In this document: positions 51,910 to 61,817 of the stretch, piece by piece
Layout: each line of letters opens with the position of its first letter
How positions within the stretch are numbered: the first letter of the stretch is position 1
Source: Aliidiomarina quisquiliarum
GTDB lineage: Bacteria > Pseudomonadota > Gammaproteobacteria > Enterobacterales > Alteromonadaceae
Length of the DNA: 64,000 nt
Assembly: GCF_023922585.1 (NCBI RefSeq)
Contig: NZ_JAMFTN010000014.1
Coordinates: 6,232-70,231 of the forward strand
Direction of reading: 5' to 3'
The notes under the pieces: model-generated
Seen by the model: the letters and a program-made list of their open reading frames with translations, nothing else
Databases searched by the model: none
Told to the model about the DNA's origin: nothing
Position numbers and translations under genes: made by a program

Positions 51910-52991
51910 GTGGCGTTTTACTCTATTGCCGCGCAGGCTTTGAAAGCGAATGTGCGGCAGAAATACAAGAAAAAGCGGGTGAATTAGGTGTTTACGGTTA
52001 CTGTAAAGCACAACCCGACAGTGGCGTGGTTATGTTTCACTGTAAAGATGAAGAAGCGGACCATATTGGCCGCAAGCTTGCTATTTATAGGCTTATTTTC
52101 GCCCGTCAACTAATTGTTGTGGTGGCGGAGTGTAATAGTTTAACCGTTGACGACCGCATTGAGCCTATTATTGCGGTGCTGAAAGAAAAAGACACCCAAG
52201 TGTGTGGCAAAGTATGGGTAGAAACTGCCGACACTAATGAGGGGCGGGCGCTTTCTGGCCTGTGTAAAAGCATTAGTACGCCATTGCGTATTGCTTTACG
52301 TAAAGCCGATATATTAACCGAAACAGACGTAGACAATCGGCCGGTGTTGCACGTTATGTTTCGTAGCACCCACTCGGCCATATTAGGTTATTCCTACAGC
52401 TATAATCATGCGCCATATGAAATGGGTATTCCCCGTATTCGTTCGCCTAAGTTAAGCCCAAGCCGCTCTGCGGCAAAGCTAGCTGAAGCCTTTAAAGTAA
52501 TGATTCCGCCTCACGAATTTGAAAAGCGTGTAAGTTCGGGCATGAATGCTGTCGACTTAGGCGCTTGCCCGGGTGGCTGGACCGCTGTGTTAGTGGCCCA
52601 TGGCATGATGGTAAGCGCGGTAGATAACGGTGCTATTGATGAGAAGTTAATGGCAACTGGTCAAGTTAAACATTACCGCGAAGACGGTTTTGCGTTTCGG
52701 CCGAAACGTAAAAACGTACAGTGGCTAGTATGCGACATGGTTGAAAAGCCCGTAAAAGTAGCCCATTTGATGACAGATTGGTTTATTGAAGGCTATTGTG
52801 AAGACGCTATTTTCAACTTAAAACTGCCCATGAAAAAGCGTTATGCGGCGGTGCACCAATACTTAGACGCTATTAAGGCGCGGCTAAAAGAAGCGGAAGT
52901 GTGGGGTTGGGAATTAACCGCTCGACACTTGTACCATGATCGTGAAGAAATTACGGTTTACTTACGTAAGAAGCTGAAAAGCTTAAGTTAG
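51906..52991 (+). CDS. rlmM: 23S rRNA (cytidine-2'-O)-methyltransferase RlmM
   Basis: A 361-residue enzyme methylating C2498 of 23S rRNA. The ATG at 51906 is chosen because the product then starts like E. coli RlmM (LLYCRAGFESECAAEI) and overlaps the upstream stop. N-terminal THUMP-like part, then the SAM-binding AVDLGACPGGWT, REDGFAFRP, WLVCDMVEKP and the C-terminal NLKLPMKKRY with catalytic Lys, and RHLYHDREE. Followed by a strong terminator. Confidence 0.97.
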   Translation: MSGVLLYCRAGFESECAAEIQEKAGELGVYGYCKAQPDSGVVMFHCKDEEADHIGRKLAIYRLIFARQLIVVVAECNSLTVDDRIEPIIAVLKEKDTQVCGKVWVETADTNEGRALSGLCKSISTPLRIALRKADILTETDVDNRPVLHVMFRSTHSAILGYSYSYNHAPYEMGIPRIRSPKLSPSRSAAKLAEAFKVMIPPHEFEKRVSSGMNAVDLGACPGGWTAVLVAHGMMVSAVDNGAIDEKLMATGQVKHYREDGFAFRPKRKNVQWLVCDMVEKPVKVAHLMTDWFIEGYCEDAIFNLKLPMKKRYAAVHQYLDAIKARLKEAEVWGWELTARHLYHDREEITVYLRKKLKSLS

Positions 52992-53015
52992 GTTTACCTC
53001 GGCAGAAATAAAAAC

Positions 53016-53043
53016 GGCAGCCTTAATAGGCTGCCTTTTTTTT
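53016..53043 (+). terminator. Rho-independent terminator of the rlmM operon
   Basis: GGCAGCC (53016-53022), loop TTAATA, GGCTGCC (53029-53035) followed by eight T. Perfect seven-base stem and U-run on the plus strand, 24 bases after the rlmM stop. Confidence 0.93.
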
Positions 53044-53062
53044 GTGGTCTATTAAATAACCG

Positions 53063-54067
53063 TTATAAGCGGTCAAGAATTGCTTGGGTAAACTCTGTTG
53101 TACCGTGGTTACCGCCGAGATCGGCAGTTGTGCGATCGCCACTTTCAATGGTGTCGCGTAGAGCGGCTAAAATACGCTTGGCATTGTCGGTTTGGCCAAT
53201 ATGTTCGAGCATTTGTATAGCGGCCAAAATAACCGAACTAGGGTTAGCAATGTTTTTACCAGCAATGTCGGGAGCTGAGCCATGAACGGCTTCAAAAATA
53301 GCATGGTCGCGACCAATATTGGCGCCTGGTGCCATACCCAAACCGCCCACTAAACCTGCACATAGGTCTGATAAAATGTCGCCAAACAAGTTGGTGGTTA
53401 CAATGACGTCGAAAATTTCTGGCGTCATCACTAACTTCATACAAGTGGCGTCGATAATCATTTCTTCCGACTGAATGTCGGGGTATTCCTTGGCAATATC
53501 ACGGGCAACACTTAAAAACATACCCGAAGTGGTTTTAAGAATATTGGCCTTGTGTACAGCCGTTACTTTTTTGCGGCCCTCGCGGCGGGCTAGTTCATAA
53601 GCAAAGCGCAGAATACGCTCACAACCAACCCGGGTAACTTTACTCATTGCTTCTGCTTCCGAGCCGTCGGCAGAAGTTATTTGGCCTAAACCCGAGTACA
53701 TACCTTCGGTATTTTCACGCACGGTAATAATGTCGATGTTGTCATAACGTGCTTGAGTACCTTTAAACGACACCACCGGGCGTAAGTTAGCGTATAAACC
53801 AAAGTGTTTGCGCATGGTAACGTTAATAGAAGTAAAACCGCCACCTACGGGTGTGGTTAACGGCCCTTTTAAAGCAACCCGGTTACGATCAATAGCGGCT
53901 AAGGTTACGTCAGGCAGCAGCTCGCCATGCTTTTCTAAAGCAATTAGGCCAGCGTCTACATATTCGTAGGTAAGCCCACAGCCGGCTTTGTCTAAAACTT
54001 TAATGGTGGCGTCGACAATGTCGGGTCCGATCCCGTCTCCAGGAATAACGGTAATAGTGGTGCTCAT
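53063..54067 (-). CDS. NAD-type isocitrate dehydrogenase
   Basis: A 334-residue member of the beta-decarboxylating dehydrogenase family, converting isocitrate to 2-oxoglutarate. Motifs: TVIPGDGIGPDIV, GGGFTSINVTMRKHFGLYANLRP (substrate serine and arginines), ITVRENTEGMYSG, AVHKANILKTT, the metal-binding DILSDLCAG and EAVHGSAPDIAGKNIANP. The ENTEGMYSG form and the length match the NAD-dependent mitochondrial-like group, not the 416-residue NADP Icd of E. coli. Isopropylmalate dehydrogenase is less likely because of the TSINVTMRKHFG segment. Together with AcnA it serves the TCA cycle. Confidence 0.93.
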   Translation of the reverse strand: MSTTITVIPGDGIGPDIVDATIKVLDKAGCGLTYEYVDAGLIALEKHGELLPDVTLAAIDRNRVALKGPLTTPVGGGFTSINVTMRKHFGLYANLRPVVSFKGTQARYDNIDIITVRENTEGMYSGLGQITSADGSEAEAMSKVTRVGCERILRFAYELARREGRKKVTAVHKANILKTTSGMFLSVARDIAKEYPDIQSEEMIIDATCMKLVMTPEIFDVIVTTNLFGDILSDLCAGLVGGLGMAPGANIGRDHAIFEAVHGSAPDIAGKNIANPSSVILAAIQMLEHIGQTDNAKRILAALRDTIESGDRTTADLGGNHGTTEFTQAILDRL

Positions 54068-54203
54068 GGTTGTTTTTCCTTCTACTAGCTAGGTAATAAG
54101 CGTCTAGACTGCTTTGAACGATATAGACGAACTGCGAAATTATTTTGTGCTCAGTTTACACCAAGCACGCTGAATATTCTTGCTGAACGAAGCTTGCCCG
54201 CCT

Positions 54204-55484
54204 TTATAAAGGAATAATTTCTAATGGGCATTGGGCGTTTAAGGTGTGGCTGGCATGTTGCTGTATGTGCAAAAAGTCGGCCCAACTTAAATGCACGGCC
54301 TTCAGCAGTGGCTCCACCTGACTTTCCCAAGCTTTAGGCAACTCGGTACCATGATGACTGATTAATTCAGTAGCGATATGTGCTAAACGGGCACAAACTA
54401 AAGCAGGGTTCGTTAAACTTGAATGCATACGCAATAACGGCACTAAGCTACTGGGTAATTGCCAATAGTCGACCAGTTTCAAAGCCCGCACAGGCTCAAG
54501 CTGTTGTTGTAAAGGCTGCCAAGTGGTTATGGCTTCTGGGGCTATTAAGCTAGTTTGATACTTCCAACGCAGTTGAGTACTTAGTTCAGGATGATACCAG
54601 CAGTCGTAAATCCATAGGTAACATAATAGGTCTACATGGCAGGGCAAACTTACTTTCACCTGATCGCAAAGTAGTAATAAGCATTGTGCCAGCAATGCTC
54701 TTCGGTGTAATAGTGCTTGCCGCAGCGGAATGTATGGGTGGGTTAAGTGTGCTTCAAAATGGGTAATTAAAATAAGCTCACGGCTGGCTTCAGGGCCAAG
54801 TAGTAATAAAGCTTGTTTTACCGAGAGTAAGCGCCGTTGCTTGGTTAATTCTGTTGCTTGTTCGCGTAGGCGTTGTTGCAGCAGGGTTTGTTTTTCAAGG
54901 GCTTCAACAACTCGGGGTAAAAGCTCGTCGTTGTAGGGCCAGCCCCGAATAGCATGTAATAGTTTACGTGGTAATGGCCGTAATTTTGTTTGGTGCGTAT
55001 TGGCTGCAGCAAACTGCTCTTGATACCACAGCACTTCGGCTAAAAGCTCTACGCCTTGTGCTACGTTTCGATAACGCACAAGACGCGTGAATATAGAGCG
55101 TAAATCTTTGCCTTGCCAAGCATCATCGGCAATAACTTGGGCGCAGCGAATGAGTTGGCTTAAAGGGCGTTTATCTTGTTGCTGCAAGCTGCGCGCTCGA
55201 TTCATGATGCTTTGCGATAAAAGCAGTTGGGTATAGCGTTTCGATAAATAACGGTAGTGGGCAGCCCAAGCAATAAGCAGTAATTCAAAGGTTGCGGCGG
55301 GAAGAATACCTTGGGTGTTGGCTCCACGCTGCTGGATTTCGTTGATACAGCCAAGTAAAGTGTAGTCTGGCTCGCGGGCAAGGCAGCTGATACTGGAAAT
55401 AACCTGGGTTAAGTCGCTAGCAGATATTTTCTCGCGTGTTAAGAGCCCTTGAACAAGCTGGTGAGCGAGCAGGAACGAAGCCAT
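54204..55484 (-). CDS. Degenerate HDOD-domain-like protein
   Basis: A 426-residue, highly helical and Leu/Gln-rich protein. The segment RRLLSVKQALLLLGPEASREL (about residues 217-237) matches the core of HDOD domains, and LIWI-like helices follow (QALLHRRALLAQCLLLL, VDLLCYLWIYDCWYHPEL), but the usual HD residues are absent, so it is a non-catalytic scaffold at best. The N-terminal 200 residues are not recognised. It ends an operon with a diguanylate cyclase, ppnN and a DUF3192 gene; three bases separate it from the last. Function unknown. Confidence 0.65.
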   Translation of the reverse strand: MASFLLAHQLVQGLLTREKISASDLTQVISSISCLAREPDYTLLGCINEIQQRGANTQGILPAATFELLLIAWAAHYRYLSKRYTQLLLSQSIMNRARSLQQQDKRPLSQLIRCAQVIADDAWQGKDLRSIFTRLVRYRNVAQGVELLAEVLWYQEQFAAANTHQTKLRPLPRKLLHAIRGWPYNDELLPRVVEALEKQTLLQQRLREQATELTKQRRLLSVKQALLLLGPEASRELILITHFEAHLTHPYIPLRQALLHRRALLAQCLLLLCDQVKVSLPCHVDLLCYLWIYDCWYHPELSTQLRWKYQTSLIAPEAITTWQPLQQQLEPVRALKLVDYWQLPSSLVPLLRMHSSLTNPALVCARLAHIATELISHHGTELPKAWESQVEPLLKAVHLSWADFLHIQQHASHTLNAQCPLEIIPL

Positions 55485-55487
55485 AGG

Positions 55488-55862
55488 TTAGTTGCGTCCC
55501 GTGTATTCTTGGTAAGCAGACTCACCCCAGGCTATTAGCTTTTCATTGCGAAATATTAACGGGGTGGTTTCGTCACGGGTGGTTACACCGTCGGATTTCA
55601 CATGGTGGGTACGGTAAAAATACACTACCAGCTCGCCTGCAGAAGTGGTAATGGCCTCGCTTAAATCAGGTGGTCCAAGCAAGCGCAAAACTTCACCACT
55701 TGGGCTGCCAAGTTCAAGGCGACCAATATATTTACGGTTGAAAATTTCGCGCTCGCGCCAGGTCATATTCTCGGGGTTAGCCGTGTAGAAGGTTAATACA
55801 CCACCTGCAATAATGGCGTAAATTATAAAACCGACAATAGCAATGCTAAAGCCCTTGAACAT
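55488..55862 (-). CDS. DUF3192 family protein
   Basis: A 124-residue protein with one N-terminal membrane helix (FSIAIVGFIIYAIIAGGVLTFY) and a periplasmic part carrying the DUF3192 pattern RREIFNRKYIGRL-like REIFNRKYIGRLELGSPSGEVLRLLGPPDLSEA, which resembles a SmpA/OmlA-like BLIP fold. Function is unknown. AGGAG lies before the ATG; the gap to ppnN is 11 bases. Confidence 0.88.
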   Translation of the reverse strand: MFKGFSIAIVGFIIYAIIAGGVLTFYTANPENMTWREREIFNRKYIGRLELGSPSGEVLRLLGPPDLSEAITTSAGELVVYFYRTHHVKSDGVTTRDETTPLIFRNEKLIAWGESAYQEYTGRN

Positions 55863-55873
55863 AACTTGCTCCT

Positions 55874-57232
55874 CTAGTTTTTAATAACACGATAGCAAGG
55901 ATCGTATGGTTTTTCGCCAGGAAGTTTCATCCGGTGCTGCTTCACAAACGACTCAAGTAGCGCGTCGAGCTCGTGCATTAAGTCGGTGTCGCCATGAATT
56001 AAATAAGGCCCGTGGCGTTTTATATCAGCAATACTTGGTGCTTTTACGTTGCCTGCCACAATAGCTGAAAAAGCCCGGCGCAAGTCGGCGGCAAGCTCTT
56101 CTTTGGGTCTATCGCGATGTAATTTTAGGGTTGTTACATTTTCATGAGTAGGCTCAAAAGGAATTTGGAACGACTCATCAATATGCAAGGTCCAGTTAAA
56201 GTAATAGGCGTCGCCGCTACCAAGGCGGTAACGTTTAACGGCACTCACCCTAGTTTGAATGTGCTGTGCAACTGTTTGTGGGTCATTAATAATAATGGTG
56301 TACCACTGGGTAGCTTCTTCGCCTAAGGTTTTTTGAATAAATCGGTCTAAATGTTCAAAGTAATCGCGGCTTTCTTCTGGCCCAGTGAATACTATGGGTA
56401 GTTGCTGATCTTTGTTTTTAGGGTGCATTAAAATACCCAAAATATAAAGCACTTCTTCCGCGGTACCAGCGCCACCAGGAAATATAATAATGCCATGTGC
56501 GCAGCGTACAAAGCCTTCAAGACGCTTTTCAATGTCTGGCATAATAACCAGTTCATTAACAATAGGGTTTGGCGGTTCGGCGGCAATAATACCTGGCTCG
56601 GTTAAACCAAAATAGCGGGCGTTTTTAATGCGCTGCTTGGCATGGCCTATGGTGGCGCCTTTCATTGGGCCTTTCATAGCACCGGGGCCACAACCAGTAC
56701 AAATATTAAAATTACGCAGACCAAGCTCGTAACCAACCACTTTACTGTATTTATACTCAACTTCGTTAATGGAATGGCCACCCCAGCATACCACCATATT
56801 TAGCTCAGCAGCGGGGCGAAGGGTATTCGCATTGCGTAAAATATCGAATACAACGTGAGTTAAGTGGCGTGAGTCAATGCCTTTTAGCGCCGACTCTGGG
56901 TAGCGTTCGCCAACAAAAAGAATATCGCGTAGTACCGACTCTACGTGTTCACGAATACCTTCAATTAGTTCACCATCAACAAAGGCTTTCGCTGGTGGGT
57001 GAATAAGCTCTAACTTCACCCCGCGTTCACGGCGCAATACATTTACTTCAAAATCTTTAAATTGGTTATATATGTCGTCGGCATCGTCCGTGTGGCTACC
57101 AACGTTTAATACAGCAAGCACACAGTTACGAAACAACTTGTACAGTTCACTGTTGGTAGACTGTTGTAAGCGATCAATTTCTACCTGTGATAAAAGGGAC
57201 ATACTGCCCTGTGGGGATAATGAAATTCGCAT
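55874..57232 (-). CDS. ppnN: Pyrimidine/purine nucleotide 5'-monophosphate nucleosidase PpnN
   Basis: A 452-residue cytosolic enzyme cleaving NMPs into base and ribose 5-phosphate. Alignment with E. coli PpnN (YgdH) is close: [43 protein letters not shown], then the Rossmann (LOG-like) core [24 protein letters not shown] and [16 protein letters not shown] with the nucleotide-binding PGGxGTxxE motif. In E. coli the enzyme is activated by (p)ppGpp and tunes growth recovery. Here it sits 15 bases after a diguanylate cyclase gene, in one operon. Confidence 0.96.
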   Translation of the reverse strand: MRISLSPQGSMSLLSQVEIDRLQQSTNSELYKLFRNCVLAVLNVGSHTDDADDIYNQFKDFEVNVLRRERGVKLELIHPPAKAFVDGELIEGIREHVESVLRDILFVGERYPESALKGIDSRHLTHVVFDILRNANTLRPAAELNMVVCWGGHSINEVEYKYSKVVGYELGLRNFNICTGCGPGAMKGPMKGATIGHAKQRIKNARYFGLTEPGIIAAEPPNPIVNELVIMPDIEKRLEGFVRCAHGIIIFPGGAGTAEEVLYILGILMHPKNKDQQLPIVFTGPEESRDYFEHLDRFIQKTLGEEATQWYTIIINDPQTVAQHIQTRVSAVKRYRLGSGDAYYFNWTLHIDESFQIPFEPTHENVTTLKLHRDRPKEELAADLRRAFSAIVAGNVKAPSIADIKRHGPYLIHGDTDLMHELDALLESFVKQHRMKLPGEKPYDPCYRVIKN

Positions 57233-57247
57233 AAGGCCGTTTTTCTC

Positions 57248-58831
57248 CTAGCGGCTATCAATTACAACTTTATTACGGCCATCTTTCTTTGCAGAATACA
57301 GCGCTTTGTCAGCGCGTTCAAAAACGCTACTAATACTGTCTCCGTCTGTAAAAGAGGCAGCGCCAATAGAAATTGTAATTGAGATATCGTTGTTTTTAAA
57401 TTTAAATGGAATGTTTTGAATTCGCTTTCTTGCTTTATCAAGGGGCTCGGCAATATCGCTGACTTCCGTTTGCGGGAATACCATCACAAACTCTTCACCG
57501 CCAAAACGAGCGACAAAGTCGGTACCACGCAACGACTTTTTCAACATGCTAGCGATAACTTGAAGTGTTTTGTCGCCCGCTATATGGCCGTACGAGTCGT
57601 TAATATTTTTGAATAGGTCAATGTCGGCAATAGCAATTGCTAGTGGGGTGCCGTAACGTTGCCACCGATTAAACTCTAGCTCTAGGCGCTCTTCAAAAGC
57701 GGCCCGGTTGGGTAGTCGGGTTAAACTGTCTTGTAAACTTTTGAATTTTTGTTCGGTTAATTTGTCTTTGTAGGCGTCGGCTTCTTGTTCGAGCTCGATA
57801 ATACGAGACTGGGCCGCTGCTAACTCGTTGGTAAGTTCCTTATGACTGTTCGCAACAAGTTCTTTTTTTATGTTCAGGCTGCTAACAATAACCGCTACAT
57901 GGGTGCTTATTTTGGTAGTAAGCTCGGTTAAGTTAGTAGCGGTTTGTGTTGACAGAGTAAGTGAGTTAATACCAGCGTCGATTTGGCTGTCAAGCTTGTG
58001 GTGCGCATGCTGAGTGGTTTCACTATTTTCTAAGGTGCGCGCAACACAGCTTGAAATGGTGCTTAATACATCGTTTAGGTTTTTTAGAAAGGTTTGCGCC
58101 GATTGACGCTCTTCGTTAATACCTTGCACAATAAGCCGAATTACTTGCACGCAAGAAATAACGAATTGCTCTTCACTTAAGTTGCCTAATAGTTGTTGGC
58201 GAATATTTTGTATACCCACCGCCGCACTGCCCGACAGATCAATAAACGAGAGTAAATTAATCAATTCTTCTTTTAAGTTTGCGTGCGGCTGGTCGGCCAA
58301 AGCCCTAGAGTCGACCCCTACATTTTTAACCTGTGGCTGTGTTGCATGCGCCCGCAACGTAAGACTACGCTGATATAATTCTAAAAGCTGATTTAAATAA
58401 GGTAAGTAGTGGAGTACAGAAAATGCAGGGCCTTCTACTTGGGCTAACAAGTCACGTAGTTCGGCCCGAGTTTCACGGGGCAAGTTATTCATTTGCTGCA
58501 AACGCTTGGCGGCACTTATTAAACGATTATGGGTGTCTTGCAGCTCTTTTTGTAAACGCACCCCATGCTGTTTTAAAAGTAAGCTAATGTCGTCCATTAC
58601 TGGAATAACACTTTCAATGCTAGTGGACTGCAACATGCTGCCTTGCATTTTACTAAGGCGGTGATCGAGTTCACCATCAATACCGCGCAAAGCGTTACTT
58701 AAACGACCAATAAACTTGGTTAAAGCAGCGAAGTCGTTGCGATAAGTTGCTTCAAGTTGGTCGCGTAAAACTTTGCTTTCTGCCAGCTGGGCTTGCAGCT
58801 GTAGGGTCTCATTTCTCGCAGGATTATCCAC
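57248..58831 (-). CDS. Diguanylate cyclase with long helical N-terminal region
   Basis: A 527-residue protein, GTG start at 58831. Residues 1-350 are mostly helical with coiled-coil segments (LQLQAQLAESKVLRDQLEATY, ELAAAQSRIIELEQEADAYK) and no membrane helix. Residues 365-527 are a GGDEF domain with QDSLTRLPNRAAFEERL, DIDLFKNINDSYGHIAGD and RFGGEEFVMVFP. The inhibitory site RxxD is present (RGTD), five residues before GGEEF. First gene of a four-gene run with ppnN; c-di-GMP output coupled to nucleotide metabolism is inferred from position only. Confidence 0.93.
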   Translation of the reverse strand: MDNPARNETLQLQAQLAESKVLRDQLEATYRNDFAALTKFIGRLSNALRGIDGELDHRLSKMQGSMLQSTSIESVIPVMDDISLLLKQHGVRLQKELQDTHNRLISAAKRLQQMNNLPRETRAELRDLLAQVEGPAFSVLHYLPYLNQLLELYQRSLTLRAHATQPQVKNVGVDSRALADQPHANLKEELINLLSFIDLSGSAAVGIQNIRQQLLGNLSEEQFVISCVQVIRLIVQGINEERQSAQTFLKNLNDVLSTISSCVARTLENSETTQHAHHKLDSQIDAGINSLTLSTQTATNLTELTTKISTHVAVIVSSLNIKKELVANSHKELTNELAAAQSRIIELEQEADAYKDKLTEQKFKSLQDSLTRLPNRAAFEERLELEFNRWQRYGTPLAIAIADIDLFKNINDSYGHIAGDKTLQVIASMLKKSLRGTDFVARFGGEEFVMVFPQTEVSDIAEPLDKARKRIQNIPFKFKNNDISITISIGAASFTDGDSISSVFERADKALYSAKKDGRNKVVIDSR

Positions 58832-58904
58832 TTCGCACTACTCTAGTCAAATTGTTCAATATATAACGGTAAATTGCAGCCCATGATAACACATAAAGAA
58901 GGCC

Positions 58905-59738
58905 TTATTGACGAGCAGTACGTGCTAATAACGCAACATTATCTGTAGTACTACGCCATGGGTTTATATCGAGCCCACCCCGTCGAGTGTAACGAGCTTG
59001 CACGCTTAGCATAAGTGGTTGGGCTAGCTGCATGATATCCATAAAAATACGCTCAACGCACTGCTCGTGGAACTCGTTATGATTACGATAACTGACTATA
59101 TAACGCAACAAGTTTTCATGGCATAAGGCAGGGCCTTGATAAATAATTTCCACACTGCCCCAGTCGGGCTGGTTGGTAATTAAACAATTCGACTTTAATA
59201 AGTCGCTGTGTAAGGTTTCAGTGACAACATTGGCCGACTTTAATTGCAGTAGTTTAGGGTTGTAGTTGTAGCTGTGAATATCAATGTTTTGCTGATCAAT
59301 ACTTGTGCCGCGGGGTAGGGCAATGCCTAGTTTAGCGTAATCGGTCAAGGTATATAAACGCACGGTTACAGCAGCTTCTGCACAGGCACTTAAATCGGTT
59401 TGTAAAATAAGCTGTAAGTCCTGCCAGGAAGAAAGTTTGTGTTGATTAAAACTGTTTAAGTACAACTTAAACGACTTCGACTCAATTAAGCTAGGGCTGC
59501 TGGCAGGTATATCAAACTCAGCAATAGCAACCTGGGGCAAGCCATTGTTATTAAGCCAAGATAATTCATAAGCAGTCCAAGTGTCGGTGCCGATAAAGGG
59601 TAAGTTTTCGTTTTTAATACCAATAGGTAAACGGTTCATACTTCTTGGCACGGCATCAAGCAAGCTAGCATTATACTGGTGTGGATAGCTGGTGGCTTTG
59701 CCTAGCGCAAGTTTGGCTAAGGGGTTCGTTGTTGGCAT
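58905..59738 (-). CDS. queF: NADPH-dependent 7-cyano-7-deazaguanine reductase
   Basis: A 277-residue enzyme reducing preQ0 to preQ1 in queuosine synthesis, of the long bifunctional YqcD type. Aligned with E. coli Que[20 protein letters not shown], the substrate motif [11 protein letters not shown], catalytic Cys in [16 protein letters not shown], and [14 protein letters not shown]...INPW. Divergent from syd, as in E. coli. Confidence 0.97.
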   Translation of the reverse strand: MPTTNPLAKLALGKATSYPHQYNASLLDAVPRSMNRLPIGIKNENLPFIGTDTWTAYELSWLNNNGLPQVAIAEFDIPASSPSLIESKSFKLYLNSFNQHKLSSWQDLQLILQTDLSACAEAAVTVRLYTLTDYAKLGIALPRGTSIDQQNIDIHSYNYNPKLLQLKSANVVTETLHSDLLKSNCLITNQPDWGSVEIIYQGPALCHENLLRYIVSYRNHNEFHEQCVERIFMDIMQLAQPLMLSVQARYTRRGGLDINPWRSTTDNVALLARTARQ

Positions 59739-59796
59739 TTGTTAGGTCCTACACATAGAATGAAGTTATTAGCTGACGATTGGTTTAGGAGAGCCC

Positions 59797-60336
59797 ATGA
59801 GCGAAGTAAAAGCAGTACTCGCCCAACTACACAAAGATTACGCTACACATTATGAAAAACAAGGGCGCAAGCCAACTACCGATTATGTAGAGGAATGGCA
59901 GGCGTCTTGTTATTACGGCGAACCGAATGGCGAACATATAGCATGGCAAGCTGTGGCTCAAAAGCCAGCAACAGCATTTGCGAATGTAGAAAAAGCACTA
60001 GAATTAACCTTGCACGGAAGTATAAAAGACTTTTTCAGTCAGTTTTGGGCAGGTGATCTTCATGTCCGTTTTCGTGATCACAATTTTACCTTATTGCAAG
60101 TGCAATTACCCGAAGATGCCGAACGACTGCAACAAAACTTAATTGGCCATGTAATGATGAAACAACGCTTGCGCCAGCCAATTACACTTTTTATAGGCGT
60201 TGGTAATGAAGACGACTTGATTGTGTCGGTGAATAATGAAACAGGTGCTGTAGGGCTTGAGTATGTGGGCAAAGAGCAGCATGAACTATTGGCCAGCGAC
60301 CTGATTTATTTTTTAGAACGGTTAGAGCCCGCTTAA
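59797..60336 (+). CDS. syd: Syd protein (SecY-interacting)
   Basis: A 179-residue soluble protein matching E. coli Syd: VKAVLAQLHKDYATHYEKQ at the N-terminus, PTTDYVEEWQASCYYG, and HGSIKDFFSQFWAGDLHV. Syd binds SecY at the inner membrane and helps quality control of the translocon. GGAG lies before the ATG; divergent from queF across 58 bases, a conserved arrangement. Confidence 0.95.
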   Translation: MSEVKAVLAQLHKDYATHYEKQGRKPTTDYVEEWQASCYYGEPNGEHIAWQAVAQKPATAFANVEKALELTLHGSIKDFFSQFWAGDLHVRFRDHNFTLLQVQLPEDAERLQQNLIGHVMMKQRLRQPITLFIGVGNEDDLIVSVNNETGAVGLEYVGKEQHELLASDLIYFLERLEPA

Positions 60337-60434
60337 ATTAATTTGCCCGACCAGGTAGGTAGTGTTTGATTACTCAACAATAGTTAGCTATTAATAACTA
60401 CTGTGTATGGTCATTAACTAACCACGGAGGCTTA

Positions 60435-61112
60435 ATGACGAAAACAAGCGAACAATTAGATGGAACCTTGGTTTACTTGGCGTCGGAAGATATTCGTGCG
60501 GCAGCCTCGCTGCTTTTCCAAGCGTACCAAGACGATCCGGTTTTTCAGCATATTTTCCAACATGAAAAAGAAGGCTACGAGCAGCGGTTGCGGGCGTCTA
60601 TTCGCGAAGAGTTAATGATGTTCTGGCAAAATGAACAGCCTATGTTTGGTATTTTCACTGAAAACACCTTACAAGGTGTAGTGTGCTTAACCCGTCCAGG
60701 TGAACACTTTGGTGGCGACAGAGTTTGGCACTGGCGGTTAAAAATGTTGCTGACGGCAGGGTTTTTAAGTACCAAGCAAATGCTAGAGAAAGAACGCATA
60801 ATAAGTGCGGCAGTACCAGCTAAAAGTTACCACATGGTGGTATTTCTTGCGGTTCACCCTAGGTATCAACAGCATGGCCGCGGTGACTTGTTGGTGCGGG
60901 CCGTGCAAGAAGAATTGCGTTTGCACCCGGAGTCTCAAGGTGTAGCGGTATTTACCACCCGCCCTGAGTATGAACGGTTTTTTAGCGCAAGGGGGTATCA
61001 GTTAGTGGCCGAAATTGATAAAGAAAAAGTTCGCGGCCAACTATTATATTTAGACCGAGAAGCTTTAACCGAAGCAGGTGAATATGAACACTGGACCGAT
61101 GAAATTTTATAG
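60435..61112 (+). CDS. GNAT-family N-acetyltransferase
   Basis: A 225-residue protein. The acetyl-CoA-binding region is VVFLAVHPRYQQHGRGDLLVRAVQEEL (motif A R/Q-x-x-G-x-G/A, here QQHGRG), with VAVFTTRPEYERFFSARGYQLV after it. The N-terminal half (DDPVFQHIF, FTENTLQGVVCLTRPG) also fits. The acceptor is unknown. Its 3' end overlaps the start of the DUF962 gene, so they are co-transcribed. Confidence 0.88.
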   Translation: MTKTSEQLDGTLVYLASEDIRAAASLLFQAYQDDPVFQHIFQHEKEGYEQRLRASIREELMMFWQNEQPMFGIFTENTLQGVVCLTRPGEHFGGDRVWHWRLKMLLTAGFLSTKQMLEKERIISAAVPAKSYHMVVFLAVHPRYQQHGRGDLLVRAVQEELRLHPESQGVAVFTTRPEYERFFSARGYQLVAEIDKEKVRGQLLYLDREALTEAGEYEHWTDEIL

Positions 61113-61431
61113 TTTTGCTGAATTTTACCCATACTATTTAAAAGAGCACAGTAACGGTATCTGCCGTTTTTTGCACTATATGGGCAGCACATTAACTTTA
61201 GCTATGCTCGTGTTTGCGGTAACTACCATGAACTTTTGGTGGCTACTTACATTACCCTTAATCGGTTATAGTTTTGCTTGGTTCGGGCATTTTGTTTTCG
61301 AACGGAATAAGCCAGCCACCTTTCAATATCCGCTATACAGCCTAATGGGCGACTGGGTAATGTATAAAGATGCCTTAGTTTATATGTTTACCCGCAAACG
61401 TAGTGCTGCGGCTAAGCAAGCTTGGTCTTAG
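61084..61431 (+). CDS. Mpo1-like (DUF962) membrane protein
   Basis: A 115-residue membrane protein. The ATG at 61084 is used (AGG five bases upstream); ATG 61099 is possible. DUF962 signature: FYSFAEFYPYYLKEHSNG, HYMGSTLTLAM, GYSFAWFGHFVFERNKPATFQYPLYSLMGDW, with His residues of the iron-binding Mpo1 dioxygenase. The yeast homologue performs alpha-oxidation of 2-hydroxy fatty acids; activity in bacteria is untested. It starts inside the GNAT gene and its stop overlaps that of the convergent DUF3301 gene by four bases. Confidence 0.9.
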   Translation: MNTGPMKFYSFAEFYPYYLKEHSNGICRFLHYMGSTLTLAMLVFAVTTMNFWWLLTLPLIGYSFAWFGHFVFERNKPATFQYPLYSLMGDWVMYKDALVYMFTRKRSAAAKQAWS

Positions 61432-61817
61432 CTTTGATCGTCGGTGCGTTTGCCGTAGCTCATACTCATGTGTGGCTGACCACAGCGGGCTGTGCGCTCT
61501 TCAGGTAAGTCTGTGGGGGTGCGGTGGGGTGGAATATAGGTGTCTTGCAGCTTTAAGTTAAACAAATTGAGTGTACCTTCGTATCGCATTTCTCCGTCAC
61601 TTGAAAAGCCAAACTGAAACATGGCTAACCAGCCCAAGCCTTTTTGCCAGCTAGGACGGCCATTTCTACGTGCAATATCTAGAAACTGCAATTCATGGCG
61701 CTTGCATAGCTGTAGGGCATACTGTCGTGCAACCTCGTCTTGTTGGCGCCACTGCCAAAAAGCCCCACAGATACCAATAAAAGCAAAAAGTAACATTAAA
61801 TCCGTTAAGTTAAACAT
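61428..61817 (-). CDS. DUF3301 family membrane protein
   Basis: A 129-residue protein with one N-terminal membrane helix (DLMLLFAFIGICGAFW), then YALQLCKRHELQFLDIARR, FGFSSDGEMRYEG and QDTYIPPHR, the DUF3301 pattern. Function unknown. Its start overlaps the DUF3549 stop by eight bases; the pair is conserved in Vibrio and Shewanella near truC. Confidence 0.88.
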   Translation of the reverse strand: MFNLTDLMLLFAFIGICGAFWQWRQQDEVARQYALQLCKRHELQFLDIARRNGRPSWQKGLGWLAMFQFGFSSDGEMRYEGTLNLFNLKLQDTYIPPHRTPTDLPEERTARCGQPHMSMSYGKRTDDQS

